From Nilaparvata lugens (taxonomy: Eukaryota > Arthropoda > Insecta > Hemiptera > Delphacidae): DNA of 64,000 nucleotides. Shown in pieces: positions 43,360-56,534 of this stretch. Positions within the stretch are counted from its first letter, which is position 1. Each line of letters starts with the position of its first letter. Both the position numbers and the translations under genes were made by a program. The notes beneath the pieces are model-generated. The model did no database searches, was not told the DNA's origin, and was given only the letters and a program-made list of their open reading frames with translations. The DNA lies in assembly GCF_014356525.2 (NCBI RefSeq), contig NC_052509.1, positions 34,803,236-34,867,235 on the forward strand. The letters run 5' to 3'.

Positions 43360-44030
43360 TTATTCATTTTTAATTTTATCAAAAATAGGATTATTCAAGT
43401 CAAATTGGATTATATTTATTAAATTATTCCTATTCAATTTTGCAGTTCTATAGATATAAAATTCTTCTTTTACATTCAATTTATTACTTTCACTACCAAT
43501 GCTTAATATTTTCATATTAGAATTTATATTGAATTATGATTATTCTCAATTAAATGTTCAGCAAACGCTGATTTTTGAGTAGTATTTTTTGAATTTAAAG
43601 CCTGAATATGTTCATTGAACCTTTTTTGAAAACATCTACGTGTTTGACCAATGTAAAATTTTTCACAATTACTACATTCCAGTTTATAAACGCCTGATTT
43701 TTTAAATTGTTCTTGTTGTATTTTTTTATTAGAAATCTTCTTTATTAAATTAAAAACATTATTTGTTGTTTTGTATCCTAAATAAAATTGTTTTGCAAAT
43801 GTCTTCCTAATTGCCTTATTGAGAATAGTGTTGTATGGAACACAAATATATTCCTTATTTTCTGAATTTCTATCATTTTGTGGATTAATTTGTTTATATT
43901 TTTGCTTATATATCATCTTATCAATAAATTTGGTATCATATCCATTTGTTACTGCAAAATGTTTTATAATTTTCACTTCTTTTTCATAATTTTCTTTTGA
44001 CATAGGAATATTTATCAATCTATAAATCAT
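43360..44030 (-). pseudogene. Penelope-like protein, RT end plus GIY-YIG endonuclease
   Basis: The first part (44030 to about 43700) matches the RT thumb region ('IKHFAVTNGYDTKFIDKMIY'). A GIY-YIG nuclease follows: GVYKLECSNCEKFYIGQTRR, then FQKRFNEHIQAL and SAFAEHLIENNHN, with the CxxC of the Penelope-type linker in LECSNC. A frameshift near 43525 separates the last 55 codons (EEFYIYRTAKLNRNNLINII), which end with TAA at 43362-43360. The catalytic RT core is missing. GIY-YIG endonucleases of these elements cut the target DNA for priming. Confidence 0.85.
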
Positions 44031-44178
44031 TGATCTGAATGCTGCTGTTTTTTGCTGCCATGGATGGTTAGAGTCTTTTGGAATAATAGATTGATAAATA
44101 TTCCTATGTCAAAAGAAAATTATGAAAAAGAAGTGAAAATTATAAAACATTTTGCAGTAACAAATGGATATGATACCA
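43934..44178. repeat. 93-bp perfect inverted repeat with 65-bp spacer
   Basis: 43934-44020 and 44086-44178 are reverse complements ('atagattgataaatattcctatgtcaaaag' onward). The right arm ends exactly where the 166-bp-repeat element begins. Confidence 0.8.
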
Positions 44179-44179
44179 T

Positions 44180-45192
44180 TACCTCATGCACGAGAAGGAG
44201 GTTACTAAGTCCATTTCTCAAGGATGGGGTGGACCCCCCATTGGTTTCCCAGAGAGGAGAATCATGCCAGTTGATAGAGCTGATAAAAAGCTATCCATTT
44301 AATAAATTTGAAGAAAATCGTTAGAGCCGTTTTCGAGAAAACCGTGGAAAACATGGTTTTTTAGTGATTATCCGCCATTTTTCTCAAAAATATTACGGAG
44401 CTCCTGCAATTTTCCCAGAAATGAGACTCATGTCAGTTGATAGGGCTTATGAATAGCTATCCATAGTATAAATTTGAAGAAAATCGTTTGGCCGTTTTCG
44501 AGAAAACCGTGAAAAACATGGTTTTTTAGTGATTATCCGCAATTTTTCTCAAAAATATTACGGAGCTCCTGCAATTTTCCCAGAAATAAGACTCAGGTCA
44601 GTTGATAGGGCTCATTAATAGCTATCCATGGTATAAATTTGAAGAAAATCGTTAGAGCCGTTTTCGAAAAAACCGTGAAAAACATGGTTTTTTAGTGATT
44701 ATATGCCATTTTTCTCAAAAATATTACGGAGCTCCTGCAATTTTCCCAGAAATAAGACTCATGTTAGTTGATGGGGCTTATAAATAGCTATCCATGGTAT
44801 AAATTTGAAGAAAATCGTTACAGCCGTTTTCGAGAAAACCGTGAAAAACATGGTTTTTTAGTGATTATCCGCCATTTTTCTCAAAAATATTACAGAGCTC
44901 CTGCAATTTTCCCAGAAATGAGACTCATGTCAGTTGATAGGGCTTATAAATAGCTATCCATGGTATAAATTTGAAGAAAATCGTTAGAGCCGTTTTCGAG
45001 AAAACCGTGAAAAACATGGTTTTTTAGTAATTATCCGCCATTTTTTCCGCCATTTTGGACTGAATTTTATTGAATTTCTTGTTGTCGGATCCTCGTCGTA
45101 TAAGGACCTCAAGTTTAAAATTTCAAGTCAATCGGTCAATTAGGAATGGAGATATCGTGTTCACAGACATACACACATACACACACACACAC

Positions 45193-45269
<77 letters not shown>

Positions 45270-45430
45270 ACACACACACATACACACACACAGACCAATA
45301 CCCAAAAACCATGTTTTTGGACTCAGGGGGGCTTGAAACGTATAGAAAACTTGAAATAAGGGTACCTTAATTTTTTTTGGAAAGCAATACTTTCCTTACC
45401 TATGGTAATAGGGCAAGGAAAGTAAAAACC
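44180..45430 (+). repeat. 166-bp tandem array with AC microsatellite
   Basis: The unit recurs at 44314, 44480, 44645, 44811 and 44977 (period 165-166 bp), built around AATCGTTAGAGCCGTTTTCG and 'ttttctcaaaaatattacggagctcctgc'. The left terminus is ACCTCATGCACGAGAAGGAG. The right part is 'aagtcaatcggtcaattaggaatgg', the AC run, and a CTTTCCTTACC / GGAAAGTA tail. The period is not a multiple of 3 and no protein is encoded. An inverted array of the same family lies at 48230-48810. Confidence 0.8.
45168..45293. repeat. (AC)n microsatellite
   Basis: A nearly pure AC run with occasional T interruptions, forming part of the surrounding dispersed element. Confidence 0.95.
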
Positions 45431-46014
<584 letters not shown>

Positions 46015-46087
46015 TTATTATTGTAAACATGAAAATAAATGAGAAATCGCATTTCATTTGGTTGACAGTATTTAATTTGGAATTCTG

Positions 46088-47561
46088 TTTTATAATTTAT
46101 TTATTTATTTACAACAATATGGGAGCATACGGGAAAATCCCAAAATTGCTCCCCCATAGAAAAAATACAATAATCACTTTACAAAGAATTGAAAATTGAG
46201 AGAAAGAAACAAGGAAAAAAATTATATTACTGAAGAAAAAAAATGTTATGAGAAACTATATATACTGAAAACTAAATATACTGAATACTAGAGACTATAC
46301 TATACTAGAACCATATACAATACGGTATGAGAAAATAATAGGAGAGGAATCAAGAAATTACAAATAACATTCCAAGAATGATGTGAATTATATGCTGAGA
46401 ATTACGAATAAGAATGAGGCGAATGATAACAGATCTAAGAATGAAGAGTAGTCACTACTTAATATGCTACACTATGTAAGTTGATGAGGTCTAGCATGGG
46501 AAAAATAGGTGTCTACATTGGGTGAAGCTGCTTACATGCCTTCTTGAACTGACTGGGATTCATATGAAAAAGGTCTAGGTGCAAGCTATGGTAATTATAA
46601 AGATTCATCATGCGGTTGATTGGAGAATTGAAGTGACTATCGGAGTTACATTGGGGAGGAAGAAATCTGAAGCCGGAACGCCGTGAAACTGAAGACTGAA
46701 CACTGAAGAACAAAAGCAATTTACAGTTCCTAGATGCTTCCAGAGATTGAATATCAAATATGGCTCTCAGGTTAGCTGTGGGAAAATTGAAAGGACAGAA
46801 CATGTTGAAACGCTTGAAATATACGAACCTTAGAAATTTACTTTGAATTCTTTCTAATTCCAGCTTATGAGAGGCGAGATATGGATGCAATACTTCAGAG
46901 CAGTAGTTTAATAAACTTCTGATGAGTGTCTTATATAATAGGATAAGAATATTATGATTATCAAATTGAGAGCATGTTCTCCGAATGAATCCAATCTGTT
47001 GACAAGCTCTGGAACATAAACCTCTCACATGATGATTGAAATTGAGCTCAGAATCAAAAGTAACACCAAGGTCTTTAAAATGATCGACTCTCTTAATTAT
47101 TTGGTTATTGATTCTGTAGATGGGACTCTGCGGATCTCTTTGTCTTGTGAAAGACAGCGTAGCACATTACCAATATTAACTCTGAGCTGATTTCTCAAGC
47201 ACCAATCAAACAAACTATCCACATCACTCTGAAGCAGCTGACAATCAATTTCAGACCTAATCACCCTGAAGATCTTTACATCATCTGCATACATCAGACA
47301 AGACGAATGCTTTATGACAGCCGGTAAATCGTTGATAAATATTATGAAGAGCAAAGGCCCCAAATTTGAACCCTGTGGAGCACCTGATGGGCTAGTGAAA
47401 GATCTGGAATGGAGACCACCAACAGAAACAAATTGATTCCGATCAGACAGATAGGAGAGAATAAATCTAGCACTTGACAGTGAAAAACCAAAGGATGACA
47501 ATTTCTGGAACAAAATTGTGTGATTTAAAGTTGTAATGTGAACATTCAAACCGCGCGCCAC
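46088..47561 (-). mobile_element. LINE-I, 5'-truncated retrotransposon
   Basis: The 3' tail is an AAAT-type repeat at 46088-46108 (read TTTATTTATTTATT on the plus strand), followed by a 400-bp 3' UTR and the RT C-terminal half. The right edge is at about 47556, within the RT just after the position of the first catalytic Asp. LINE-J, 1.7 kb to the right, ends at about the same RT position, so both may be halves of one insertion. Confidence 0.7.
46513..47561 (-). pseudogene. LINE-I ORF2, RT C-terminal half
   Basis: Blocks: 'TTLNHTILFQKLSSFGFS', SPSGAPQGSNLGPLLFII, CLMYADDVKIF (catalytic YADD near 47297-47308) and 'DWCLRNQLRVNIGN'. After a frame change around 47060-47100 the C-terminal region runs to 46513 ('NYCSEVLHPYLASHKLELER'). 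It lacks the endonuclease and the RT N-terminus, and is inactive. Confidence 0.8.
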
Positions 47562-48229
47562 TCAATAACTTTACAAGTTGAGTGCAATGAATTGAAATAA
47601 TGTAATCAATGTTATTATAATTGAATATTTATTAAAACAAATTAAAATAGGACTAAATAATATTTATAATATAACAACCAAAAGCATTAAGTATAAACTG
47701 CAACTGCACAAATATTGAGTATATATGAAATGTAACTAAATAAATTCATTCTTTATTACAAACTTAAACCTAAAAAACTAATATAAAAATATTTACAATG
47801 GATTATAATATACTTTATCAAAATTATAAGAATTAATCATTTGTCATAATATATTTTATTCAATTTTGAGGTTAGAATGTCTTTTTGGTGGGTTTTTCAT
47901 GGCTCATCCTTCTTCTTGTTTGAGAGCTGGTAAAGGAAACATCAATTGTTTGGGGTATGAAATCTGGGTATGAAACTTATTTTATATTCTATCTAAATTT
48001 GGGAAAGGAACAGTTTTGGGCGTTAAGCCTGTTGTTCCTTTCCCAATCATTCATAGTTGAGAATGATTGTATCTATTAATGTATAAATAAATAAATAAAT
48101 ACATTTAGTAGTTATAAGGGCCCAGTTAGTTTTTATGAGTCACTTCTCCTTTGTAAATGTAATATTAAGATCTTAAATGATGGAATATATTGCAATTTCA
48201 ATGCAAAATCATTCTTGTACTTTGGGCTA
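47562..48229. other. AT-rich spacer with a short LINE 3' end
   Basis: 47995-48110 is a plus-oriented LINE 3'-end fragment ('gggcgttaagcctgttgttcc', then an AAAT-repeat tail). Otherwise no feature is seen. Confidence 0.45.
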
Positions 48230-48810
48230 AAGATTCCAGGAGCTCCGTAATATTCTTGAGAAAAATGGCGGATAATGACTAAAAAGCCATGTTTTTCACG
48301 GTTTTCTCGAAAACGGCTCTAACGATTTTCTTCAAATTTATTCCATGGATAGCTATTTATAAGCCCTATCAACTGGCATAAGTCTCATTTCAGGGAAAAT
48401 TTCAGGAGCTCCGTAATATTCTTGAGAAAAATGGCGGATAATGACTAAAAAGCCATGCTTTTCACGGTTTTCTCGAAAACGGCTCCAACGATTACCTTCA
48501 AATTTATACCATGGATAGCTATTCATAAGCCCTATCAACTGGCATAAGTCTCATTTCTGAGAAAATTGCAGGAGCTCCGTAATATTCTTGAGAAAAATGA
48601 CAGTTACTAAAAAACCATGTTTTTCACGATTTTCTCAAAAACGGCTCTAACGATTTTTTCAAATCTATACCCTGTATAGTTATTTATTAGCTCTATCAAC
48701 TGACATGAGTCTTTTTCCTGGGGTACTAATGGGGGGTCCACCCAATCCTTGAGAAATGGACTTTGTAACCTCCTTCTCGTGCATGAGATAGGTAGGTACA
48801 CGGTTTTTAC
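48230..48810 (-). repeat. Inverted copy of the 166-bp tandem array
   Basis: About three units with periods of 162-166 bp, in the opposite orientation to 44180-45060. It ends at 48770-48790 with CTCCTTCTCGTGCATGAG, the reverse complement of the left terminus at 44187. It lacks the AC-microsatellite part. Confidence 0.8.
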
Positions 48811-49239
48811 TTTTTCTTCTTCCATATACCGTGGGTACGGTAGGTAGAGCAGTTTATAAAAAGAACACAGTCATAGTCAAGATATTTCATCTGTAGAACA
48901 GCTGTTTTGACGAATTTCAAAAAATATCATCGAATTTCACAATTTACATAAAGGAAAAAGTACTCTGAAAACAATTGTATATAATACACATAGGCTATAC
49001 AGTAGTCTGATCGTAGTTGCAAATATGTTGCCGTCAATCGTCATTATATTATTCCCCTAAATTATTCTCGTTTGATAATGAGGCTTATAGTTCAATGAGC
49101 AAGGAAAGTTGTGTGAGTGTACCACACCAGATTTTTATTACATTATATAACAATAAGAATCATTTTCCCGAACTGAATGGAACGTTTCAGAAGTACCTAA
49201 ATGGTAAGTGTTTGGGTCAATTACACCCAGTATTGTGAA
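48811..49239. other. Spacer between the 166-bp array and LINE-J
   Basis: I see no gene. The region could be part of an insertion that split LINE-I from LINE-J. Confidence 0.35.
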
Positions 49240-51073
49240 AGAACTAGGTTCGGAGGAGCGCATTCCTCTTCAACTCTTGAAGAAAGTAGGAGAGGTGTGC
49301 CGCAAAGTATCAAAAGCTTTTGATAAATCTGTATACACAGTGTCAACACGAGTACCTGCATCAAGACAAGCTGATACCTCACTCCGGAAGTGCAATAAAT
49401 TAGTCACTGTAGACCTGCCTGGCAAAAATCCATGCTATCAGCAATCCAGGGTTCTATATGATTGAATATTTTTTATAAATACATTTTTCGAAAATATTTG
49501 CGAAACAATTAATTATAGAAATTGGACGGTAGTTTCCAACAGATTGTCTGCTTCCAGCTTTAAAAATGGGAATTACTTTGGCTTGCTTCCACAGATCAGG
49601 AAACGTGGATGTTTTTAGTGCCAGATTGAAAATGAACTCAAGCGGTTCAATAAACAAATCAGAGCAGCCCCTGATGACATACGGTGGAACCATGTCTGGA
49701 CCAACAGATCCATTACCTTTCAAGCTCCTTATAGAATTAATTATATCAGTAATTGAGATAGAATTCAAGTGGAAAGGGGAGTGACCAATTGTGTCATCAA
49801 AAACTCCAGCATGATTGTCGCTTCTGTTGAAAACAGATGAGAAATAATCTGCAAACGCCTCTGGAATCTCATTACCTGTGACAAAAGTATTATTCAATCT
49901 CATAAAATTCTCTGACCGCTTACCCTTCCGATTATTATTTATATATGACCAGAAATTCCTCATGTCACCGCCAATACTTGACTGAACTGAATTCATATAA
50001 GCCTGATAAGCTTGAGAAATTTCAAGTTTCAAAGTAGATCTCAATCTTCTAAATTCCTCGTCATAATAAGCTGAGACTCTCCTCTTCCGGGCACACTTTT
50101 CCTTCCGTTTGATGTCTTGAATTATATCTCTAGTATACCAGCGAGGGTACCTGCCAATCCGATCACCAACGGCTCTTTTAGGAACGCACAGGTCAAAACA
50201 CGAGTAAATTATGTTATAGAAAACTTCAGTTGCCTGATTGACTTCTGAACATGAATAGACAGCGGTCCAATCAGCGTCTCTCAAAGATTCATACAAACGG
50301 AGAAAATCAGCTCTCTTGAAAACATATTGAACCATGTAATTTGATTCATCCATGTGATCTGCCCTCATGTGAAGCAATGGAAAAGAAATTGAAAGCGTAG
50401 GATGATGGTTATCCTCGGGAACCAAACAGTCATCACACTTAGAAACTTTAACATGGAACGAGCTCACAACCAAATCCAAAGTCCGATTATTGCAATTGAT
50501 AATTCCATTATAAGATTCCAAGCCCATCACCCCCATGAAAAGTCCCAATGCAGCTGCCAGACGAGACCCTCTACTGAAGTCGAAGTTGGAGCCACCTATT
50601 TCGGGAATATTCCAGTCACCAATGACTATTACTTTGTTATTTGAAATTTCATTGAAAGATTCGACCAACTCAAAATATCGAAGATAAGTCTCATAGGAAG
50701 TCGATGGCTTGAAATAAACAGCGTTGATGTAGTACGGATCTTTATTATTTAATAAAATCTTTAATCCAGATAGATTCGAAAACCGGTGATGAAAATTCTG
50801 ATAATAATACGGCCTTGAGAGAACTGCGAACAGCAACAAGAACAACCCCTGATCACCAGACCTATCCCTGCGGAAGACAGTGTACCGCTCATCGAACAAT
50901 TCCTCATTATGAATTCCATCGTACAACCATGTTTCAGTGAGAACAATTGCATCAGCGTCACACTCTAAAACCTTCCGGAACAAGCTTGGAACTTTGGAAC
51001 GCAGACCTCTAACATTTTGGTATAAGATATTGAAATCCAGTATTATGAGCAAAATTTTCTTTAAAAAATGCAC
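49240..51073 (-). pseudogene. LINE-J ORF2, endonuclease to start of RT
   Basis: The endonuclease is complete by motif: LDFNILYQNVRGLRSK (Asn), VLTETWLYD (Glu), VIGDWNIPEIGG (Asp; W replaces the usual F) and DNHHPTLSISF (final His region). The linker has a basic KRKEKCARKRRVSAYY and 'RNFWSYINNNRKGKR'. RT starts with GNGSVGPDMVPPYVIRG and 'VGNYRPISIINCFANIFEKC'. After a break near 49465 it continues to 49240 with 'FLPGRSTVTNLLHF' and YTDLSKAFDTL, where it stops. No ORF1 was found upstream. Confidence 0.8.
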
Positions 51074-53060
51074 AAAATGAAATAGAAAAAAATATATATA
51101 TGGGAGAGATGAAATATGATAGTTAATTACAGTAATATTTTAAACTGAGGATGATAAAAATTATGTCATGAAGTATTAAGAATTATCTTATAAGTATTAG
51201 TTTAATAAAATATAGCACTAGCCTGTCCATGGACATTTTAGTAACATTAGATGAGATTTACCTAACCAACTCCTGATTCAAAGAAGAAACAAAAAGCAAT
51301 AATAATAACTCCAACTGATACATGTGATTTAAAACCATGTAAGAATAAAAATTGCGAAAACAACATCAATCGATTTAATTTAGTATGAAAAATTTTTGGT
51401 AATTCTAAAAGTACGGTAGCTTTAGATTGTTGATCATTTAATGCCCTATATATATTGCTATTGAACTGCCATATATTGAATGTTATTATGAAACTAGCTG
51501 TATTGCTAATGAAAAGCAAGAGTAACCTATCTTATCTGAATAGGACAGATAAAAATAAAATATCCAATTCATCAATAAGTGAAAACAACTTGATAGCAGG
51601 AGCATTGATTATAGTGTGATTCATAACAAAAATTATCAGACAACAATCATGAATAGAATAAAATACTTTGCACCTTGTATCTTCGTACATTGTATCAGCC
51701 AGAAAAGTAATAAGTACCGGTAATCACTACATTAAAAATAAAAGCAATACTGTGACAAGATCCGAACGATGAAAAACTAAATAAAAAGTTCATTATTCTC
51801 GAGGAACAAACTGGCCGTTTACCTGAAACTGTAAAATAAAAATATATCCGTGAATCCAGTACAAATGGATTGAAAATGAAAGGTTATTTGAACAGAGATA
51901 ATTTAAAGCTTGGGAAATTTAAATCATTGTCATTTCTTATCACCGTCGGTAACTTATCATTTTCACCTTTACGGATACGAACACATCCAGTCCGATCAAC
52001 CCAAGCATCCTTGATTACACTGCCGTGCTACCAATTTCTCCTAAATCGGTTGGATAGCATTTCCACCTATTAACCTAAGGAAAGTTATCGGCTCCAATGT
52101 AATAGATTCTTGATAAACTATGAATGGATCTATCACCTATGAATGAGAAATCCAGTTTTCAGAGCAAACCAACTTATAATCTTCAGAAGAATTTTGGCAA
52201 TATACAACACAAATCCACAAAGCACAATACCTTACACACTTAAGCATCTAAAATAATCATTACGAGCTAAATACTTATCCACTTATGTAGTTGAAAAAAC
52301 AATGGCTATAGGCTTGTAAACACAAGAAATAATTATAGACAAAAATTAGAACACTATAAACTGTTCAAAACTCAATTTAAAACATTAAAATTTCAATTAA
52401 ATAGAAAAATATTTAGAGAGCACAAAACACTTTTCAGTAGCCAGCCACCATTTTTTAGAGAAGAAGGAAGCCTCCTAGTATAGAGCAAAGACACCTCAAA
52501 CCAGTGACGACTACACGGACACGTCACCAAAAAATTATAAATTACAAGTTTAGAATTCACATTTTACATTTGTTCTCAATAAAACTTTATTTCGAAACTG
52601 TTATTTCAATTTTAAATATCCTCTATATGATCTGTTAATTCTGTTAACTCTGTTTACAGAGTTTGTTTTCTCGGTGATACCATGGAACAAGCAACACAAT
52701 TATTTATGATAAATTCTCAGTCAAAAAGTTGTCCGTATATCGATTACTCTGATATTTACTATAAAGTTTTATAGATCTCGAATTGAAGATTCGATTCCAA
52801 TCGAGAAAAAATGTAATATTACAAATACCCCCCTCTTGACATAAAAATTTTTACTGTTTGAAAAATTTAAAGAAAAAAAAATTACATTAAAACAAATGGA
52901 AATGGTTGAAATTAAATTTGAGAACAGTAACAATTTTTTCTATAAAAACATTACATGTCATCCTATAATATTGAAAATTATTATAAAAATTCATCAATAG
53001 TATTTGTTATACATTTCCAAACAATAGAAGAAACAGAGAAGTCACAACACATTTGCGATG
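51074..53060. other. Non-coding stretch
   Basis: AT-rich with no supported gene. Positions 52021-52051 share a 30-bp stretch with the sequence immediately left of the BEL element (58411-58443). Confidence 0.4.
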
Positions 53061-54060
53061 AAAAACTACAAGAATTATTTTGGCTACTGATCATACGTGG
53101 CAGTAATTCTGCCGCTCGATGTTTGGCGGTATTTTTTCCGCTGAATGTGTAAGCTCGACTTTTTTTCGAGGCAGCGACGGCAGTTTCGCCGCCGCGGCAG
53201 AAACCGCCCAGTGTGTAACCGGCGTTTCTATTGTGTCTCCGCTGTGATGCAACACCACAGAGTCTCAGTAAACTCTAAAAATTATGTTAAACAATATTTA
53301 TTGACATTTCAACAAATATAAATATTGGGGAACAGTAAAGTCCAGTCAATATAGACATAAAAATGGGGGTTTGCTTGCAATTTAAATTGTAGTTCTTATT
53401 TTTAGTTCTTATTTTTTAATATTCTCTTTGGATACATGAGAGAGGTTCAGAACCAAATTCGTCATGTAAAATCCCCTTGTGCTAATACAGAGTGGCCCAA
53501 AAAGTTCGTATTTTAGGTTCATTTCCCAGTTTTCAGCTATTTCTGGCAAAATCAGTGATCGGACAAAAAAATTTGCTCTTGCCTTTTTTAAGATCATAAA
53601 ATTCTGAATGAAATGAGATCATTCGGAACTCTCTATCTCCAATGAGTATTGAGTTATGATTTTTCAAATATGAGTGAAATTTAAGAAAAAAAATCAATTT
53701 TGATCATATTTAGTATTTGATCAACAATATATCCCGATTACAATCTAGATGTGAAATTCAAAATCTCTCTGGGCGTAATTTTGTGTTCTAAAATCTGAGG
53801 AGAGGTAGAGCGCTCTATCTCATATAGATTTCCAGGTACACTTGACAACAATGCTCCTTGTATTGTGAAAAACACCTAATTTTCAGCTTCAACCATCATC
53901 ACCAACTAAATAGTCTTCACATTGATAATTCGCACAATGACATAAGTTCATTAGATTATGTTCTATGAGAATCACCCGTTAGTTGCACTTCATTTCAGTG
54001 TTTCCTAGTGGAGAGGCGCGCAAGGACACGATCAAGGATCGCTCAAGGATCAAGTTATCA
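53061..54060. other. Non-coding stretch with GC-rich patch and dispersed repeat
   Basis: 53105-53225 is GC-rich with repeated AGTGTGTAA / AATGTGTAA words and CGCCGCCGCGGCAG; it may be the end of a DNA transposon. 53490-53880 resembles a dispersed repeat ('gagtggcccaaaaagttcg'). No gene is seen. Confidence 0.4.
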
Positions 54061-54482
54061 AAATGAAAAAGTTTTCAAAGGAAAACATTTTTTTTCAATA
54101 ATTACTTTCTGAGACATGAGCGCCTAAAGTTTAAATTTTTGGGACAGAACATTTTAAATTCGGTACGAGATGAATCCGTAAAATTCAAAGGATGAATTCT
54201 TCATGGTATTTTTGATTTAATAAAACAAAAATTTTCTGAAAATATCAATTTTTGAGAAAGTTATTCAATTTACTAAAAATGACCAAAAATAGTGTTTAGT
54301 TGAGTTTTTTTTTGTAAATTGAATAACTTTTTCAAAAATTGATATTTTCAGAAAATGTTTCAAAATGTTCCAAATGTTTCGTACCGAATTTGAAATGTCC
54401 TGTCCCAAAAATTTAAACTTTAGGCGTTCATATCTCAAAAAGTAATGATTGGAAGAAAATGTTTTCCTAAGAAAACTTTTCA
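54061..54482. repeat. Long hairpin, arms of about 190-215 bp
   Basis: 54061-54278 and 54300-54482 are inverted copies (left 'gcgcctaaagtttaaatttttgggacag', right 'ctgtcccaaaaatttaaactttaggcg'), with a short loop near 54280-54300. Arms are roughly 85-90% identical by eye, with length differences. Confidence 0.8.
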
Positions 54483-54487
54483 TCTCT

Positions 54488-55045
54488 CTCTATACTTATA
54501 AAAGGCTAAGCCCCTACAGCCTGTAATCACACCACAGCCCAAACTACTGAGCCTAAAAACTTGAGATTTTGCACGATTGTTTATGGTAGCCTAAAAACAT
54601 CCACTAAGAAAGGATTTTCAGAAATTTGCCCCCCTGAGGGAGCTGGGGACCCCCCAAAATTTTGTACTTCTTAACCGCTCATTGCACAGCAAAGTCATGA
54701 GAAACTTTTTTGTTCAGCTACGAAAAAACATTAGATCTATGCAGAAAAATTTCGATCAGGAGCACAGGGGGGTCCAGGAGAGGGCATTTTTCGAAAATTT
54801 TGTTGTAAAATCACACTACAGCTCAAACTAATTGTCCTACAGACTTGAAACTTTGCAAAAATATTCTTCAAACATGCTAGACGCGCACTAAGAACGGATT
54901 TTGAGATATTTTGCCTCTAAGGGTCTCAAAGGATGAAAAAGGATCCTATTTAGTAAGGTTATGAACATGGTAAGGTGAGTGCCATATGGAAATGAGATAA
55001 TATTTATTTATTGACATGTGATATTCTAACATATGTTGTAATCAT
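54488..55045 (+). repeat. Dispersed repeat copy 1 ('aaaggctaagcccc' family)
   Basis: Direct repeat of 56672-57230. It has a C-rich CCCCCCTGAGGGAGCTGGGG stretch and ends near 'catatgttgtaatcattgg'. No reading frame is shared by both copies. Confidence 0.75.
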
Positions 55046-56148
55046 TGGAAATAACAAAATAATATGATAGAAATTCAAAAAAGAACATCTGTTCTATTAT
55101 TGCTTTCTACCTGATTCCACTCAACCTCAATAATATTGTTCTGATAATTGATAAATATGTTTAATAATATTATTATTATTGATATAATAAAAGTATTGTT
55201 TTAATCATTAATTATTATCATTGATATAATAATAGTATTGTTTTGGTAATCAATAAATATTTTTATTTTCACAAACTCTTTATAATTTGTAATGGTGAAT
55301 GTGAAACAGCTGCATCAAAGAAATTATCTCAAAAACATATGTTTAGGAGAACCATAGTTTTGAACTTCGTTTTCCTGATGGAATGTATAAGCCTACACGT
55401 GGCATGTATTATTAATTTTTCAGCTAGAACAGTTTTTTAAGACTGCTAAATAAACGTCTACAGTTTCATCAATGCTGTATCAGCAATATGAAAACGCATG
55501 CAGTTAATATGTCTTTAAATGAAGGTGTTGATATCTACATGATAATTATTCTCTACCATTTTTATTTAATTAAAATTTCAAAATTATTCAAGCCTTGATA
55601 GAATGATTGACTCACTGTACAGTCAGTCGAAAATTTTAATATTGAAATGAGGGGTATTTTGGCAAGCTGAACACAAAAGTAAGGTCCTATGCACCTTTTT
55701 GATATTATTTCTTCAAATGAAAAATGAGTTTTGTTGGTTGTCAAAACTCCCCCTGGAAGAGAACTATTCATTTTATCCTATCTTTTAGTAAAATAACAAT
55801 GATTTCTGCATTGAATAACATCTATCTTGCCAACAAGAATCGAACTCTTTGTGAATTTAGATATGACCTACACTTTAGATTTATATAGATCTATTAATAA
55901 ATTCATGGAAATTGAAGTACTTTTTTCAGTTAGTTGATGAAATTGATTATCAATAGAGAAAATGATTATAATTTCATCAATACAGAATTAGTTGAATGAA
56001 TTGTCGATGTACTGAGTTCTTGGTCAACAATAATTCAATAGGTATATTGGTATTTATCCAATCATTATTTTTTTTCAGAAGTTATTTCATTTGAATTAGA
56101 AAATATTTATAAGCTACTATCAATTTATCATTCGTAACAATGAATTAT
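55046..56148. other. Non-coding AT-rich stretch
   Basis: A local ATT-rich duplication lies at 55145-55260. No gene is supported. Confidence 0.4.
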
Positions 56149-56480
56149 TCAAAACATGAATTTAATCAAATGAAAAATTGCCCATACTGTATTCATGTTC
56201 GCATGTTTTACACTTGTGATGGATAGCCAAAATATTGTGGAGCGAGCTGCACGGCGAATTGTAATCGAGGGCTCTGATTGGCTGAAAAGTTCAGCGTTCG
56301 GAGTGAGGTGAGGCGAGCAGTTAGAACAAGCGGCACGACGAATGGTTCGGAGTACGGTACGGCAAATGATTTTTAACATTATGAAACTTATGCTCATGTT
56401 CGTTGAAAGGCAAGATGTTCGGAGGAATGCACGGTTTGCTGCGCGGTTCGAGGTTCGGTTCGGCATGTGTGGACGCACCT
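56149..56480. repeat. GC-rich TIR-type repeat unit
   Basis: It contains TCGAGGGCTCTGATTGGCTG at the left and GTTCGAGGTTCGGTTCGGCA, then GTGTGGACGCACC, at the right. The same ends border 18155-19185 in reverse, and the right-hand motif recurs at 20570-20600. It looks like a non-autonomous DNA element; no gene is seen. Confidence 0.5.
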
Positions 56481-56534
56481 TTAGTTGTTACAGGACATTT
56501 ATACAGATCACAGGCCAAAGCAACATAATAATCT

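Larger units (their letters stand above)
43140..44180 (-). mobile_element. Penelope-like element fragment with terminal inverted duplication
   Basis: It holds the C-terminal part of a Penelope-type protein, a 3' non-coding segment containing the CTGAAGATGGTTTTAGAACC / GAAAC text typical of Penelope terminal regions (43188-43232, minus strand), and an inverted copy of about 93 bp of its own coding sequence at 44086-44178. Partial and inverted copies are characteristic of this group. Confidence 0.75.

Noticed and set aside
44180..45060. CRISPR-like array
   Set aside because: Units are 166 bp, contiguous without unique spacers, and the context is an insect intron.
45070..45370. Open frames made of Thr-His or Cys-Val repeats
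   Set aside because: They are translations of the AC microsatellite.
52955..53152. Small plus-strand frame ending in a GC-rich patch
   Set aside because: No motif, no splice context and no partner copy; not supported as a gene.
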